Assembly (NCBI RefSeq): GCF_913775355.1
Contig: NZ_CAJYIU010000107.1
Location: forward strand, 1 to 61,106
Direction: 5' to 3'
Length of the DNA stretch: 61,106 bases
Source: an uncultured Aureimonas sp.
Lineage (GTDB): Bacteria; Pseudomonadota; Alphaproteobacteria; Rhizobiales; Rhizobiaceae
Of this stretch, positions 24,880-33,696 are shown in pieces (within the stretch, counting starts at the first letter, position 1; every line of letters starts with the position of its first letter). The translations under genes were made by a program, and so were the position numbers. Under the pieces are notes generated by a model. The model was not told the DNA's origin and ran no database searches. It saw only the letters and a list, made by a program, of their open reading frames with translations.

Positions 24880-25773
24880 TCAGAGCTCGGGAGGGGTCTC
24901 GTACTTGAAGATGAGGCGGCTGTTCGGCGAAGAAGTGGAGTATCCGGTGATCGCGCAGCCGGACTCGGCACGGACAGGGGCTCTGCCGCGCAGGGTCAAC
25001 GTCGATGCGTAGCCGTCCGCGAACGCGCCCGTGACGTCGTATGCCGCCGGCTCACAGCCGTACCTGAACGTGAAGGCGGTGCCGTGGACGCGCCTTGGGT
25101 TGCTCATGTCACCCCGAAAGAGGATCGCGCCCTTGGGAACGGAGCGACGGATGGCCGATTTGGGTTCGGCGTAGGCAATGGTTCCGGAGTGGACGTCGAT
25201 GGTCATCATGCTGCCGTTGTGCATGAACGGCTCGCCGAGAACGTCGCCGGCCGCTGCGCTGACCTTTACGGCGCCCTTCGTTGCGGCTGGCACCTTGTCA
25301 CCGCAAAGAAGGAGCCAGTTCGTCGCGAGTTCACGACCTCCGCTCGCGTGGTCGGTCGAAACGATGCTCCCGTCGGCACGTGAGAACTTCGGTGTGCCGA
25401 TCGCGACGCCGGTCGGATCTTCGCGTCCCCAGATTCCGACGATGCGATAGTCCGCATCGTCGACATTCCTGATGCGGCCGGCCGTGCAGTCGGCCGAGGC
25501 GGTGAGGGCGGTCCCCAAATCCGTCTTCCGCGTGTCGGCCAGGCAGGCCAGCAGCCGTGTCGGATCGCCGACCTCGCGTTCGCAGTATTCTGCGACGTCC
25601 GCTTCCCTGACCTCCGACCGGATACGTGCTTTCGCCGTGCCGATGCCGGACGAAGCCGTCAGAGTCGTGCCGATGCATCGGCCACAGGTCAGGAGACCCT
25701 GAGCCGCGAACGAGACGCTCGGCATCAAGGCCAGTATGGTCACTGTGAGAAATGCTGCTGGTATCCGCCGCAT
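24880..25773 (-). CDS. Exported cysteine-containing protein of unknown function, 297 aa
   Basis: ATG 25773 (MRRIPAAFLTVTILALMPSVSFAAQ) is a typical Sec signal peptide. The mature part has paired cysteines (LLTCGRCIG, YCEREVG, LLACLAD), reminiscent of small cysteine-rich periplasmic domains, followed by a beta-rich C-terminal half. It is the first gene of a leftward three-gene exported set. The cysteine pattern hints at a secreted inhibitor-like fold, but I would not assign a function. Confidence 0.72.
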   Translation of the reverse strand: MRRIPAAFLTVTILALMPSVSFAAQGLLTCGRCIGTTLTASSGIGTAKARIRSEVREADVAEYCEREVGDPTRLLACLADTRKTDLGTALTASADCTAGRIRNVDDADYRIVGIWGREDPTGVAIGTPKFSRADGSIVSTDHASGGRELATNWLLLCGDKVPAATKGAVKVSAAAGDVLGEPFMHNGSMMTIDVHSGTIAYAEPKSAIRRSVPKGAILFRGDMSNPRRVHGTAFTFRYGCEPAAYDVTGAFADGYASTLTLRGRAPVRAESGCAITGYSTSSPNSRLIFKYETPPEL

Positions 25774-26133
25774 TGTCCAACTCTCGTGGGAAGCTTCCGC
25801 GGTGCGCCCCCGCGATATGCTGCCTCGACCCTGATCGGGGAGTTGGAAAACCGGACTACGTACGGTCCCATGGACCTTTAGTTCGTGAGAACCTGGACAT
25901 GCGTCCATGGCTCCCCGACCCAAAGATCAAGGATACGGCGCCGTTCTGGTCGGCGGCCAAACCAACGTAATCCGGGGTTTCCACGCCCCAGGCTGCGCGT
26001 ACAGCCCGGACGAAGGCTACGCGATCACCCTTGCGCAAACCAGTCCGCTGCAGGCGCTAATCGGAGCACGGTTTACGGAGGGTAACTGCCGATCATACCT
26101 CTCCGCAGTCCAGATGGTATCAGGATTGTTGCA
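25774..26133. other. Gap between the exported-protein operon and the IS66 element
   Basis: It should contain the promoter of the exported operon. Two short overlapping ORFs (25856-26038 minus and 25907-26140 plus) read partly protein-like but have no recognised motif. The minus one begins at TTG without a ribosome site, so I do not call either. Confidence 0.4.
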
Positions 26134-26141
26134 TGTCTGAT
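26134..26141 (+). repeat. Target site duplication, left copy (TGTCTGAT)
   Basis: Identical to 28647-28654 on the other side of the IS66 element; 8 bp is the normal IS66 duplication size. Confidence 0.9.
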
Positions 26142-26225
26142 GTAAGCGTCGTCCTGACCGCACCTTGCTGACGGCCGTTTAGGTGTCGAGTTTGAGCCCT
26201 TCGCTTTGAAGGAGGGCTTGGAGCC

Positions 26226-26690
26226 ATGTCGATGTCATGTGCTGATGCTGGCACGGAGCCGGTTCGTCGGTTCGAGGTGTTCACGGGGGGGCGTCGGCGC
26301 GAATGGAGCGACGAGGCGAAGGCTGCGATCGTTGCCGAGAGCTACTCGGGCCTGGAGAGCGTGAGCGCGGTAGCTCGTCGCCATGGCCTTGGCCATTCCC
26401 AGCTCTTCACCTGGCGCCGCCAGCTTCGCGGACCGATGAACGATGCCGATGGATCATTGCCGCTTTTGACCTCGCCGTCGTCGGTGACGGAGCAGCACTT
26501 TGTGCCGGTGTTGGTCGCGGCGCAGAGCGTGGAAGGTAAGGATCCGCAGCGCAAGCGCCGCCCGCGCTGTTCGGGCAAGGCGGGCCCGACGATCGAACTG
26601 GAGATCGACTGCGTCTCAGTGCGGATCCCCAAGGGCACCGACCCACGCACGATCACGGCGGTGATACAGGCGCTGAAGGGTTCATCGTGA
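26226..26690 (+). CDS. tnpA: IS66 accessory protein TnpA (IS3/IS911-type HTH)
   Basis: A 154-aa protein with a helix-turn-helix of the OrfA type: GRRREWSDEAKAAIVAESY, then VSAVARRHGLGHSQLFTWRRQL. It is the first gene of IS66 elements and is needed for transposition along with TnpB and TnpC. GGAGGGCTTGGAGCC precedes the ATG. The stop overlaps the tnpB start by four bases. Confidence 0.88.
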   Translation: MSMSCADAGTEPVRRFEVFTGGRRREWSDEAKAAIVAESYSGLESVSAVARRHGLGHSQLFTWRRQLRGPMNDADGSLPLLTSPSSVTEQHFVPVLVAAQSVEGKDPQRKRRPRCSGKAGPTIELEIDCVSVRIPKGTDPRTITAVIQALKGSS

Positions 26691-27043
26691 TCGGCCCGTC
26701 GGGCGTGGTCCGGGTGATGGTGGCGACGAAACCGGTAGACTTCCGCAAAGGCGCCGAAGGGCTGGCGGCACTGGTGCGCGAGACGATGGGGGCCGATCCC
26801 TTCTCCAGTGCGGTCTACGTGTTCCGTGCCAAGCGGGCTGACCGTATCAAGCTGGTGTTCTGGGACGGCACGGGAGTCGTGCTCGGGGCCAAACGTCTGG
26901 AGGACGGTGAGTTCCGCTGGCCGAAGGTGCAGGACGCCGTGCTGCACCTGACGGCAGCTCAGCTCTCGGCGCTACTAGAGGGTCTCGACTGGCGTCGCGT
27001 CCATGCCGTGCGTGAGACCCGCGTGCCGGCTTTGCCGGGCTGA
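26687..27043 (+). CDS. tnpB: IS66 accessory protein TnpB
   Basis: A 118-aa protein with the conserved TnpB text VATKPVDFRKGAEGLAALV and FRAKRADRIKLVFWDGTG. It overlaps tnpA by four bases. Its biochemical role is unsettled, but IS66 elements need it for full activity. It is not related to the RNA-guided nuclease that shares the name. It appears intact. Confidence 0.92.
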   Translation: MIGPSGVVRVMVATKPVDFRKGAEGLAALVRETMGADPFSSAVYVFRAKRADRIKLVFWDGTGVVLGAKRLEDGEFRWPKVQDAVLHLTAAQLSALLEGLDWRRVHAVRETRVPALPG

Positions 27044-27097
27044 CGAAGGGGCGGTAAAGCCTGTTGCCGCTGGGATTGAGAGGTGATTCACTGGCCC

Positions 27098-28672
27098 ATG
27101 ACCCTGGCGGCCGACACGCTTCCCGACGATCCCGGCACGCTCAAGGCGATGCTGATCGCCGAACGGATGCGCGCCGAGCGGCTCGAGCAGATCATCAAGG
27201 AGCTGCAGCGCCATCGCTTCGGTCGCCGCGCCGAGACGCTGCCTGAGGACCAGCTTTTGCTTGGGCTGGAAGACGTCGAACAGGGCGTCGCGGCCGACGA
27301 GGCTGCCGAGGAAAGAAACGCTCCGGCGGCAAAGGTCGAGCGTATCACCAAGCGCCGCGCCAACCGCGGCTCGCTGCCCGCCCACCTGCCTCGGATCGAG
27401 ACCGTCGTCGACATCGAGCACAAGGCCTGCCCCTGCTGCCGGCATCCCTTGCACTTGATCGGCGAGGACGTCGCCGAGCGGCTCGACATCGTGCCCGCCC
27501 AGTTCCGGGTGCTGGTGACGCGGCGTCCGCGCTACGGTTGTCGGGCGTGTGAGGGCGTCGTGGTCCAGGCCCCGGCGCCGACGCGGTTGATCGAGGGCGG
27601 TCTGCCGACCGAGGCCACCGTCGCGCAGGTGCTCGTTTCCAAGTTCGCCGACCACCTGCCGCTCTACCGCCAAGCGCAGATCTACGCCCGGCAGGGTGTC
27701 CATCTCGATCGCTCGACGCTTGCCGACTGGGTCGGGCGCGCCGCCTTCCTCCTGCGTCCCGTCCATGAACGGCTGCTCGGTCATCTAAAGGCCTCTTCCA
27801 AGCCCTTCGCCGATGAGACCACCGCGCCGGTGCTCGATCCTGGCCGCGGTCGCACCAAGACCGGCCAGTTCTTCCCCTATGCCCGCGACGATCGCCCCTG
27901 GCAGGGAGCCGATCCGCCCGCCGTGGTCTTTATCTACGCTCCCGATCGCAAGGCCGAGCGTCCGCTCGACCATCTGCAGGGCTTCACCGGCACGCTGCAG
28001 GTCGATGGTTATGCCGGCTACCGGGCGCTCGCCGAGTAGGGGGATGTCAGGCTCGCCTTCTGCTGGGCGCACGTGCGCCGCAGGTTCTTTGAACTCGCCG
28101 CCGCCGGTCCCGCGCCGATCGCGTCCGAGGCTCTGGAACGCATCGCCGCGCTCTACAGGATCGAGTCCGCGATCCGCGGACGGTCCGCCGAGGCGCGCCG
28201 CCTCGCGCGTCAGTGCCGCACCCGTCCGCTTCTCGACGCACTCGAAGCCCTGCTGCGCGAGAAGCTCACGCTGATCAGCCGGAAGACCACGCTCGCCGAG
28301 GCGATCCGCTACGTGCTCTCACGCTTAGAAGGCCTGTCCCGCTTCCTGGACGACGGCCGCGTCGAGATCGACAGCAACACCGTCGAGCGCACGATCCGTC
28401 CGCTCGCCTTGACGCGCAAGAACGCGCTCTTCGCCGGGTCCGACGCGGTTGCCCAGCACTGGGCCGTCATCGCCTCGCTCGTCGAGACCTGCAAGCTCAA
28501 CAGCGTCGATCCGCAGGCCTACCTCAGCGCCGTCATCACCCATATCGTGAACGGTCATCCCAACCGCGACATCGACGATCTAATGCCTTGGCGGTTCAAC
28601 GCCGCCGAAGCCAACCTCGCCGCCGTGGCCGGAGGACGACGCTTACTGTCTGATGAGGCTGAAGCGCGATGA
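27098..28672 (+). pseudogene. tnpC: IS66 transposase TnpC, split by an in-frame amber codon
   Basis: A single frame of about 524 codons encodes the IS66 transposase: N-terminal coiled coil, zinc-binding KACPCCRHP, DDE region with VDGYAGYRALAE, then FCWAHVRRRFFELA and SNTVERTIRPLALTRKN. TAG at 28037-28039, between LAE and GDVRLAF, interrupts it within the catalytic region. The frame ends 26 bases beyond the right inverted repeat, so the stop codon is supplied by flanking DNA. ATG 27098 or GTG 27083 may be the start. Likely inactive unless the amber is suppressed. Confidence 0.85.
28647..28654 (+). repeat. Target site duplication, right copy (TGTCTGAT)
   Basis: Matches 26134-26141 exactly. Confidence 0.9.
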
Positions 28673-28739
28673 TCTGATGATACCCAAGCCTTCGACCATC
28701 GCAGGAACCGACGAGGTGGCGCATGCTTTCGGGGAGGCA

Positions 28740-28980
28740 CGAACCTTGCTCGACCACTTCGAGTTCATCGTTCAGTGCGAGGCCGAAGCCGCTTTTGATC
28801 CCTAATTTTACGACGCTTAGCGCGACTTGGCCGCCTTGTTCGCCTGCGACATCGCTAAGTTCTTAACGCTATGCGCGCTGCAGTTACAGACGGTCTGGTC
28901 GAGCGATCAAACGGAAGGACATATCAACCGTTTGACCCTCGTCGACCGCCGGATATATGGGCAGGAAAAGGTGGACCTTT
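28740..28980 (+). pseudogene. ISL3 family transposase C-terminal remnant
   Basis: One plus-strand frame reads VWSSDQTEGHINRLTLVDRR then IYGQ, which aligns with WSNGQTEGHVNRLKLVKRQIYGR of the ISL3 transposase at 6281-7848. Upstream, FEFIVQCEAEAAFDP continues the similarity but includes TAA and TAG stops. It is an old, truncated copy, from a different ISL3 element than the one at 6.2 kb. The rest of the gap to 29121 holds no gene. Confidence 0.65.
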
Positions 28981-29121
28981 GCTAAACCTAGGTCTCAGAA
29001 ATATCCTGATTGTCGCCAAAATGCGGTGGATCGACTTTTACACGCAGATCTGGGGCCCCGTTCCAACACCGTTTTACAATGCATGGGACGTTATGTACGC
29101 CACGGGCATGGAGGACCGAAC

Positions 29122-30081
29122 TTAGCTACCGAGTCGGTTTTCTCCAAATATTTCTTCATCAAACGATGAAATCCCGAAAACCATGTAATTGAACTCGGTA
29201 ACTTCCTTTCCAGTTCTTTGATTGTACAACCTCGAGCGCTCATTATCCCAGACGCAACTGGAAAGAGGAATCGTCGACTGATCACCACCTTGTGCGACGA
29301 TGTAAGATCCAAGACGCAACCGTGGCGATGTTTTACTTCCGGTGAAGTCAAAGCCCATCTTGAATTGATGAACTTCTTGGTTCTTGGGCCCGTTGATCAA
29401 AAATTTGATTACACCCCCAGCCGTAAGTGCCAAGGGCGCAAGAGCCGGCTGGGCGGTGCTGAGCAACGATAATCCTTTCTTATAAATTTCACTATCAAAT
29501 ATACCCATAAGAGCGTCGTCTGATGTAGATCCGACGTAAACCGTCCTTCCGGAAAGCTGTATACCGTTCTTACCTACAGTAAGTCCAAGGAATAAGGGGA
29601 GACCAGTGATGCCTGCGCTGTCCTGATTTTGCACTGTAAGTGTGGCAGCGAAATGTATAGGCTCAGAAGAGCCCGCAATTTGGTTCTTTCCTTGAAACTC
29701 GCAAAGTATGCTCTGCTTCCCGCGACCAGGATATTCAGCTGCATAGAAGTGGTCCAAGGTGACCTTGATTCGGGTGCCTGCAAGGCTCGGATCGGCGGCA
29801 ATTCGATTGCCGGTCAAAACGCGGCTTACTGAGCCACTTCGATCGTCGTCTATGAGACCGTAGGCCACACCGGTCGCCGTGTACGGTGAGTTTCCGAAGC
29901 CGAGGAAGCCTTGACCTGTGCCGCCTGCCGCAGCAATGTTGTCAGCCGCTTCATGGTTTCCGATTTCTCGCAGGAAGGCGACGACGACCTCAGGAGCCTG
30001 TTCTCCCAAGCTGGACCCCGGTGGGAAAGGCTCGAATTCCTCGTCCAGATCCAGCTCCTGAACTTTGGTTCTCGAGGTCAT
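29122..30081 (-). CDS. Unrecognised 319-aa protein coupled to the IetS-like protease
   Basis: The start codon overlaps the stop of the protease gene (ATGA), so the two are translated together. The protein begins with an acidic stretch (LDLDEEFEPF), has no signal peptide, and contains glycine- and beta-rich segments (GTGQGFLGFGNSPYTATG and GLPLFLGLTVGKNG). A moderately hydrophobic helix lies near residues 215-235 (TAQPALAPLALTAGGVIKFL). The region is lower in GC than its neighbours. I recognise no family. Position suggests a third component of the system, possibly the protease target or an effector; that is inference. Confidence 0.7.
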   Translation of the reverse strand: MTSRTKVQELDLDEEFEPFPPGSSLGEQAPEVVVAFLREIGNHEAADNIAAAGGTGQGFLGFGNSPYTATGVAYGLIDDDRSGSVSRVLTGNRIAADPSLAGTRIKVTLDHFYAAEYPGRGKQSILCEFQGKNQIAGSSEPIHFAATLTVQNQDSAGITGLPLFLGLTVGKNGIQLSGRTVYVGSTSDDALMGIFDSEIYKKGLSLLSTAQPALAPLALTAGGVIKFLINGPKNQEVHQFKMGFDFTGSKTSPRLRLGSYIVAQGGDQSTIPLSSCVWDNERSRLYNQRTGKEVTEFNYMVFGISSFDEEIFGENRLGS

Positions 30082-32705
30082 GGTCTCACTCTCCTGCGCA
30101 CAGGCGTCCTGCTTCTGCCGCGTTCACGCGCCTGTTCACGCAACGCTTCGTTTACCTGCTCGTAGATGTTCTGCGTAACGAGTTCACCAACTTCGATCGT
30201 CGCAACCAGAGCGTACGGAACTTCTGTTTCCTCGAACCCTGATTTAGCCATCGCCTGAACGCCGACCCGCATGGTCTCTTCCGCCGCGATGGACTGAATG
30301 CTGCCGCCTTTCAGCCGAACACGCCGGAGAGTCCCTTTTGCGCTCATCTTCGGCGGTGGCTGGACGACCTGGCCGCTCTCTACGCCGGACCAGAATGAGG
30401 TTTCGGACTTCGTGGCACCGGTCAGCATGAGCTTGACCGCTCTGTGATTGGCGGCCCGAGGACGCAAGGGCGTCATCCATGCCAGCGTCAAGTCGATCTC
30501 TCTCACCTCTTTGATGCCGTGCAACCCCTCAGGCAAAGGTATGTCGTACTCGTGGCGATCATCGTTTCGGATGAGCCCCTCGGCCAGCATCGTTACCCTA
30601 CGTCGAGATCCGTCGATTACCCGCTCGACGGAGCACTCGCCATATCCGATTACTCCGGCTGCATTCCCTCGCCTCTTTTGCCAGTTCGTCCCGAATGGGT
30701 CACGCAGACTCTCGAGAACGCTTCCGGCTTCGCCCCAGCGGGCACCGTGGGCGACGAGAGCCTTGAGGACCGCAGCCCGGGTAGGTTTATCGAACCATTC
30801 GGTCTCATCATCGGGCTCATGCTCGATCGCATCGTCCAGCGACTCTGCGAGCCATCCGAGCATGCGCGTCGTCAATGCGGCTGAATTGCTCGTTCCGCTG
30901 CACCTCCGTCGAGCGTCGCTCAACAGGCCCGTGCCATCGGGTACGGCAGTCAGATGCCCCAGCTGTGGATTTGAAAGACCTCTTGCCAGAAGCTTGCTTC
31001 CATCCTTCCGGGATGCAACCAGTTGCCTTCCGCCCGGCACAACAAAATCTGGTTTGACGCTGCCTCCAAGACCGGGACCGATTGAAGAGTAGACACTGGC
31101 AGCACCCGCCAACTCGAAGGGATCGTGAGGGAAAGAAGTGCTCGCATGATCGAAATGGAGGGCGCCGATCGTCAGGCCGTTGATCGCCTCGGCAGGCGAT
31201 ATGATCCGACGCCTTTCACGCGATCGATGTAGTGCTCCGATGAGATCGGACGAACGTTTGGCTTTATCGCCTCTCTGGAATGCCTGAGGGCTCGGATAGC
31301 CGTCTATTTCAAATTCGGAGCGAATGTTTCCTGCACTCGTCACGAACAACACGTTATGATCGAACATCAGCTGATCGAGTAGGCGAGCCCACGCTGATGG
31401 AAGCCTCGTAAACTGGCGATTCTCGTCGCCAAGGCTATGATTGAATACGATGAGACTAGGAGCTGCCGGCTCTCCGTCGTCAAGTCCGACCAGCATCGCC
31501 TTGACGGCACGCTCTACGATCTTGATCGCGAGACGATCGGGGGGAGTGGTCTCGCGGCCGAGCTTGTCGAGCTTCAGGACCGGAATGCATGCGACGCGTC
31601 TCGGAAGCGTTCGCTGGGTATGGTCCTGAAGATCTCCATGCAGGATGAGCGAGGCCATCTGTGTGCCGTGAACGCGACCATGGAGCGGAACGTCTTCTCC
31701 GAGGATGTCGACGGTATGTACGTCTACACGACCTCGCAGGTAATCGTGGTTGGCGACTGGAAAGCCGTCCAGGATCCCGATGAGAGGGGAGCGCTCGTCC
31801 GCTTCACCAAGACGGCGTGTCATGGGTATCGCGGCGTCGTCGTCATCTTCGCGATCGAAGGAAGCAAGCGACTGAGGTCGGATCGACATGACCTCTTCCG
31901 CTGATGCGAGAGATCCTTGCCGTTCGACCAAGGTGCGAGCCGTAGCTGGCGATAAGGATACCAGGACACCGTGGTACTGGATGGCTTCGATGACGGCTTC
32001 GTCGAGGATCTGCGCATCGTCCTCGGATAGGCTCTCGAAGAACGACTCGCGCCGACTGTTTCGGACCTGTCTTCCCTCTCGAAACCATAGGTCGATCTCG
32101 AGAACGACAGGCTGATCGGGGGCTTCTCGGAGTCGTCGCTCGATGTAGTCGACCGTAGGCGCCTCGATCCTGTCCCGGGCATCCCACGTCCGCAACGACG
32201 CGATCAGCGGGAAAAGCTGCCACCAACCTCCAGCACCTTCCTTGGGAGCGTTCGGTGAACTCTTGAACGCGTCCCACAGCTTCAAAAGTTTACGAAGGGA
32301 CGCCTCGTTTGGCATCGATACGTAGAGATGACCTTCACTGGATGGCTGTCTGGACCCCGGGTCGACTACTGGTGTCTCGTCCTCATCGAGATCGTCCAAA
32401 CTTTCGCCCAAGTATTCGAAACCCACCTCGGCCGCAGATTTTGCGAAATCTGCAAGAGGCCCGAGAACCTTCAGAACGATAGCACGGTCCGGCCCGATTT
32501 CGGATGGATCATCAGAGATGCCGGGGGAGGCGGTGGCGGCGTTAAGTTTCTGGCGGATTTTTCCGAATGGCCCATCCAGCCTCTGAATCTGAGTCAATCG
32601 TGAAAAGCCTGGAGCCGGCGTGACTCTACTGCCCGGTATCCTTTCGGCGACGCCCTTCCTTCTTACGAGGCGTATGATCGGGAAGCTCTGAGGATCCTTC
32701 GCCAT
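30078..32705 (-). CDS. ietS: Subtilisin-like (S8) serine protease, IetS-type defence or toxin protein
   Basis: The catalytic triad is visible: aspartate in LIGILDGFPV, histidine in GRVHGTQMASLIL and serine in CSGTSNSAALTTRML. About 300 residues precede the protease domain and a C-terminal domain follows. No signal peptide is seen, so it acts inside the cell. The neighbour upstream is an AAA ATPase; this pair matches IetA/IetS, described as a plasmid-stability toxin-antitoxin module in Agrobacterium and as an anti-phage system. ATG 32705 (MAKDPQSF) is preferred to GTG 32717 because GAGG lies upstream. It overlaps ietA by about 80 bases. Confidence 0.85.
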   Translation of the reverse strand: MAKDPQSFPIIRLVRRKGVAERIPGSRVTPAPGFSRLTQIQRLDGPFGKIRQKLNAATASPGISDDPSEIGPDRAIVLKVLGPLADFAKSAAEVGFEYLGESLDDLDEDETPVVDPGSRQPSSEGHLYVSMPNEASLRKLLKLWDAFKSSPNAPKEGAGGWWQLFPLIASLRTWDARDRIEAPTVDYIERRLREAPDQPVVLEIDLWFREGRQVRNSRRESFFESLSEDDAQILDEAVIEAIQYHGVLVSLSPATARTLVERQGSLASAEEVMSIRPQSLASFDREDDDDAAIPMTRRLGEADERSPLIGILDGFPVANHDYLRGRVDVHTVDILGEDVPLHGRVHGTQMASLILHGDLQDHTQRTLPRRVACIPVLKLDKLGRETTPPDRLAIKIVERAVKAMLVGLDDGEPAAPSLIVFNHSLGDENRQFTRLPSAWARLLDQLMFDHNVLFVTSAGNIRSEFEIDGYPSPQAFQRGDKAKRSSDLIGALHRSRERRRIISPAEAINGLTIGALHFDHASTSFPHDPFELAGAASVYSSIGPGLGGSVKPDFVVPGGRQLVASRKDGSKLLARGLSNPQLGHLTAVPDGTGLLSDARRRCSGTSNSAALTTRMLGWLAESLDDAIEHEPDDETEWFDKPTRAAVLKALVAHGARWGEAGSVLESLRDPFGTNWQKRRGNAAGVIGYGECSVERVIDGSRRRVTMLAEGLIRNDDRHEYDIPLPEGLHGIKEVREIDLTLAWMTPLRPRAANHRAVKLMLTGATKSETSFWSGVESGQVVQPPPKMSAKGTLRRVRLKGGSIQSIAAEETMRVGVQAMAKSGFEETEVPYALVATIEVGELVTQNIYEQVNEALREQARERGRSRTPVRRRVRP

Positions 32706-33696
32706 CTGAGATCGCACCTCGACTGTCTGAGGTGCGATCCAGCCAGCGGTGCACGACTCGTTCCACGATAGGTATAATGTCGGACCGATCCTTCGTCAGC
32801 ACAACTCTCCGTCGGATATCGGCCAACATTTTTTCGACTTCCGCGAAGCTGATACCTTCCAGGCCTTCGGCAACCAAGCTGATATCGAAGGAATGGTCTA
32901 CTCCCACCTTCCGCAACATCTTGCCAATCCATCGCTCGATCTGCTTCCGATCGGGCAATGGAAGATCCAAGGTCAGGTCGAAACGACGCCAGACCGCCCT
33001 GTCGAGCATCTCGGAATGATTGGTCGCTGCGATAACGATCGTGGACGACGGCAAGGCATCCATCTGGACCAGGAGTGACGACACGATGCGTCGCATCTCC
33101 CCGCTCTCATGTGAATCGGCTCGCTCTTTTCCGATGGCGTCGAATTCGTCGAAGAATAGGACGCAGGGCAACGAGGCACAGTATTCGAACACGTGTCGCA
33201 GTCTGCCCGCCGTTTCGCCGAGATAGCTGCCCACGAGAGCTTCGTATCGTACGGTCAGGAACGGCACGCCAACCTCTGCAGATACGATCTCCGCCAGGCT
33301 CGTCTTACCCGTTCCCGGTGGCCCGGTCAGCAGCAGCGATCGTCGGGGTTCAAGCGAATGAGATCGCAGGAGATCTGTCTCCCGCTGTTCCTGGAGAAAG
33401 TCCGCGATATCATTCCTGGTCGAAGGGTCGAGGAGTAGGTCGTCCAGCTGCCTCACGGCGGGACGTTCGATAAGAAGGTCGCGGACGTTCTCTGGAAGGA
33501 AAGTCAGAGATCCGACATCGGCCGATGGTCGAGGACCCTTGGACGGATCGAAGACGCTCGCGTATCGACGTGCCAGCGTGTGCTGCTGTTTCGAGCGCGC
33601 ATCCTCGGCCAGGGCCTCCAGCGTTCGCTGCAGGAGGCCTCTGTCGTTCTCGACGCCAGCTTTCGCCAACTTGAGGACCAGATCGCTACGACTCAT
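32626..33696 (-). CDS. ietA: AAA ATPase, IetA-type partner of the subtilisin-like protease
   Basis: A 356-aa AAA protein with Walker A GPPGTGKTS, Walker B VLFFDEFDAIGKE, sensor AATNHSEML and arginine-finger region RAVWRRFD. In IetAS the ATPase is the partner that controls the protease. The N-terminal 100 residues carry helical regions that may recognise the partner. The start overlaps the HTH gene by 11 bases and the end overlaps the protease gene by about 80, so all are in one operon. The family match is by motif and gene pair, not by search. Confidence 0.87.
   Translation of the reverse strand: MSRSDLVLKLAKAGVENDRGLLQRTLEALAEDARSKQQHTLARRYASVFDPSKGPRPSADVGSLTFLPENVRDLLIERPAVRQLDDLLLDPSTRNDIADFLQEQRETDLLRSHSLEPRRSLLLTGPPGTGKTSLAEIVSAEVGVPFLTVRYEALVGSYLGETAGRLRHVFEYCASLPCVLFFDEFDAIGKERADSHESGEMRRIVSSLLVQMDALPSSTIVIAATNHSEMLDRAVWRRFDLTLDLPLPDRKQIERWIGKMLRKVGVDHSFDISLVAEGLEGISFAEVEKMLADIRRRVVLTKDRSDIIPIVERVVHRWLDRTSDSRGAISDGEGSSELPDHTPRKKEGRRRKDTGQ

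Larger units (their letters stand above)
26142..28646 (+). mobile_element. IS66 family insertion sequence, 2505 bp, with perfect target duplication
   Basis: The ends are GTAAGCGTCGTCCT (26142-26155) and its inverted copy AGGACGACGCTTAC (28633-28646), flanked by TGTCTGAT on both sides. It contains the three IS66 genes tnpA, tnpB and tnpC on the plus strand. The exact duplication indicates a fairly recent insertion. tnpC carries an in-frame amber codon, so the copy may not move by itself. Confidence 0.93.

Noticed and set aside
25856-26038. 60-aa minus-strand ORF starting LRKGDRVAFVRAV
   Set aside because: It looks partly protein-like but starts at TTG without a ribosome site, has a stop just upstream and no known motif.
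27083-28672. TnpB of IS66 as an RNA-guided nuclease
   Set aside because: The IS66 TnpB is a small unrelated protein; no RuvC-type protein or omega RNA is present.
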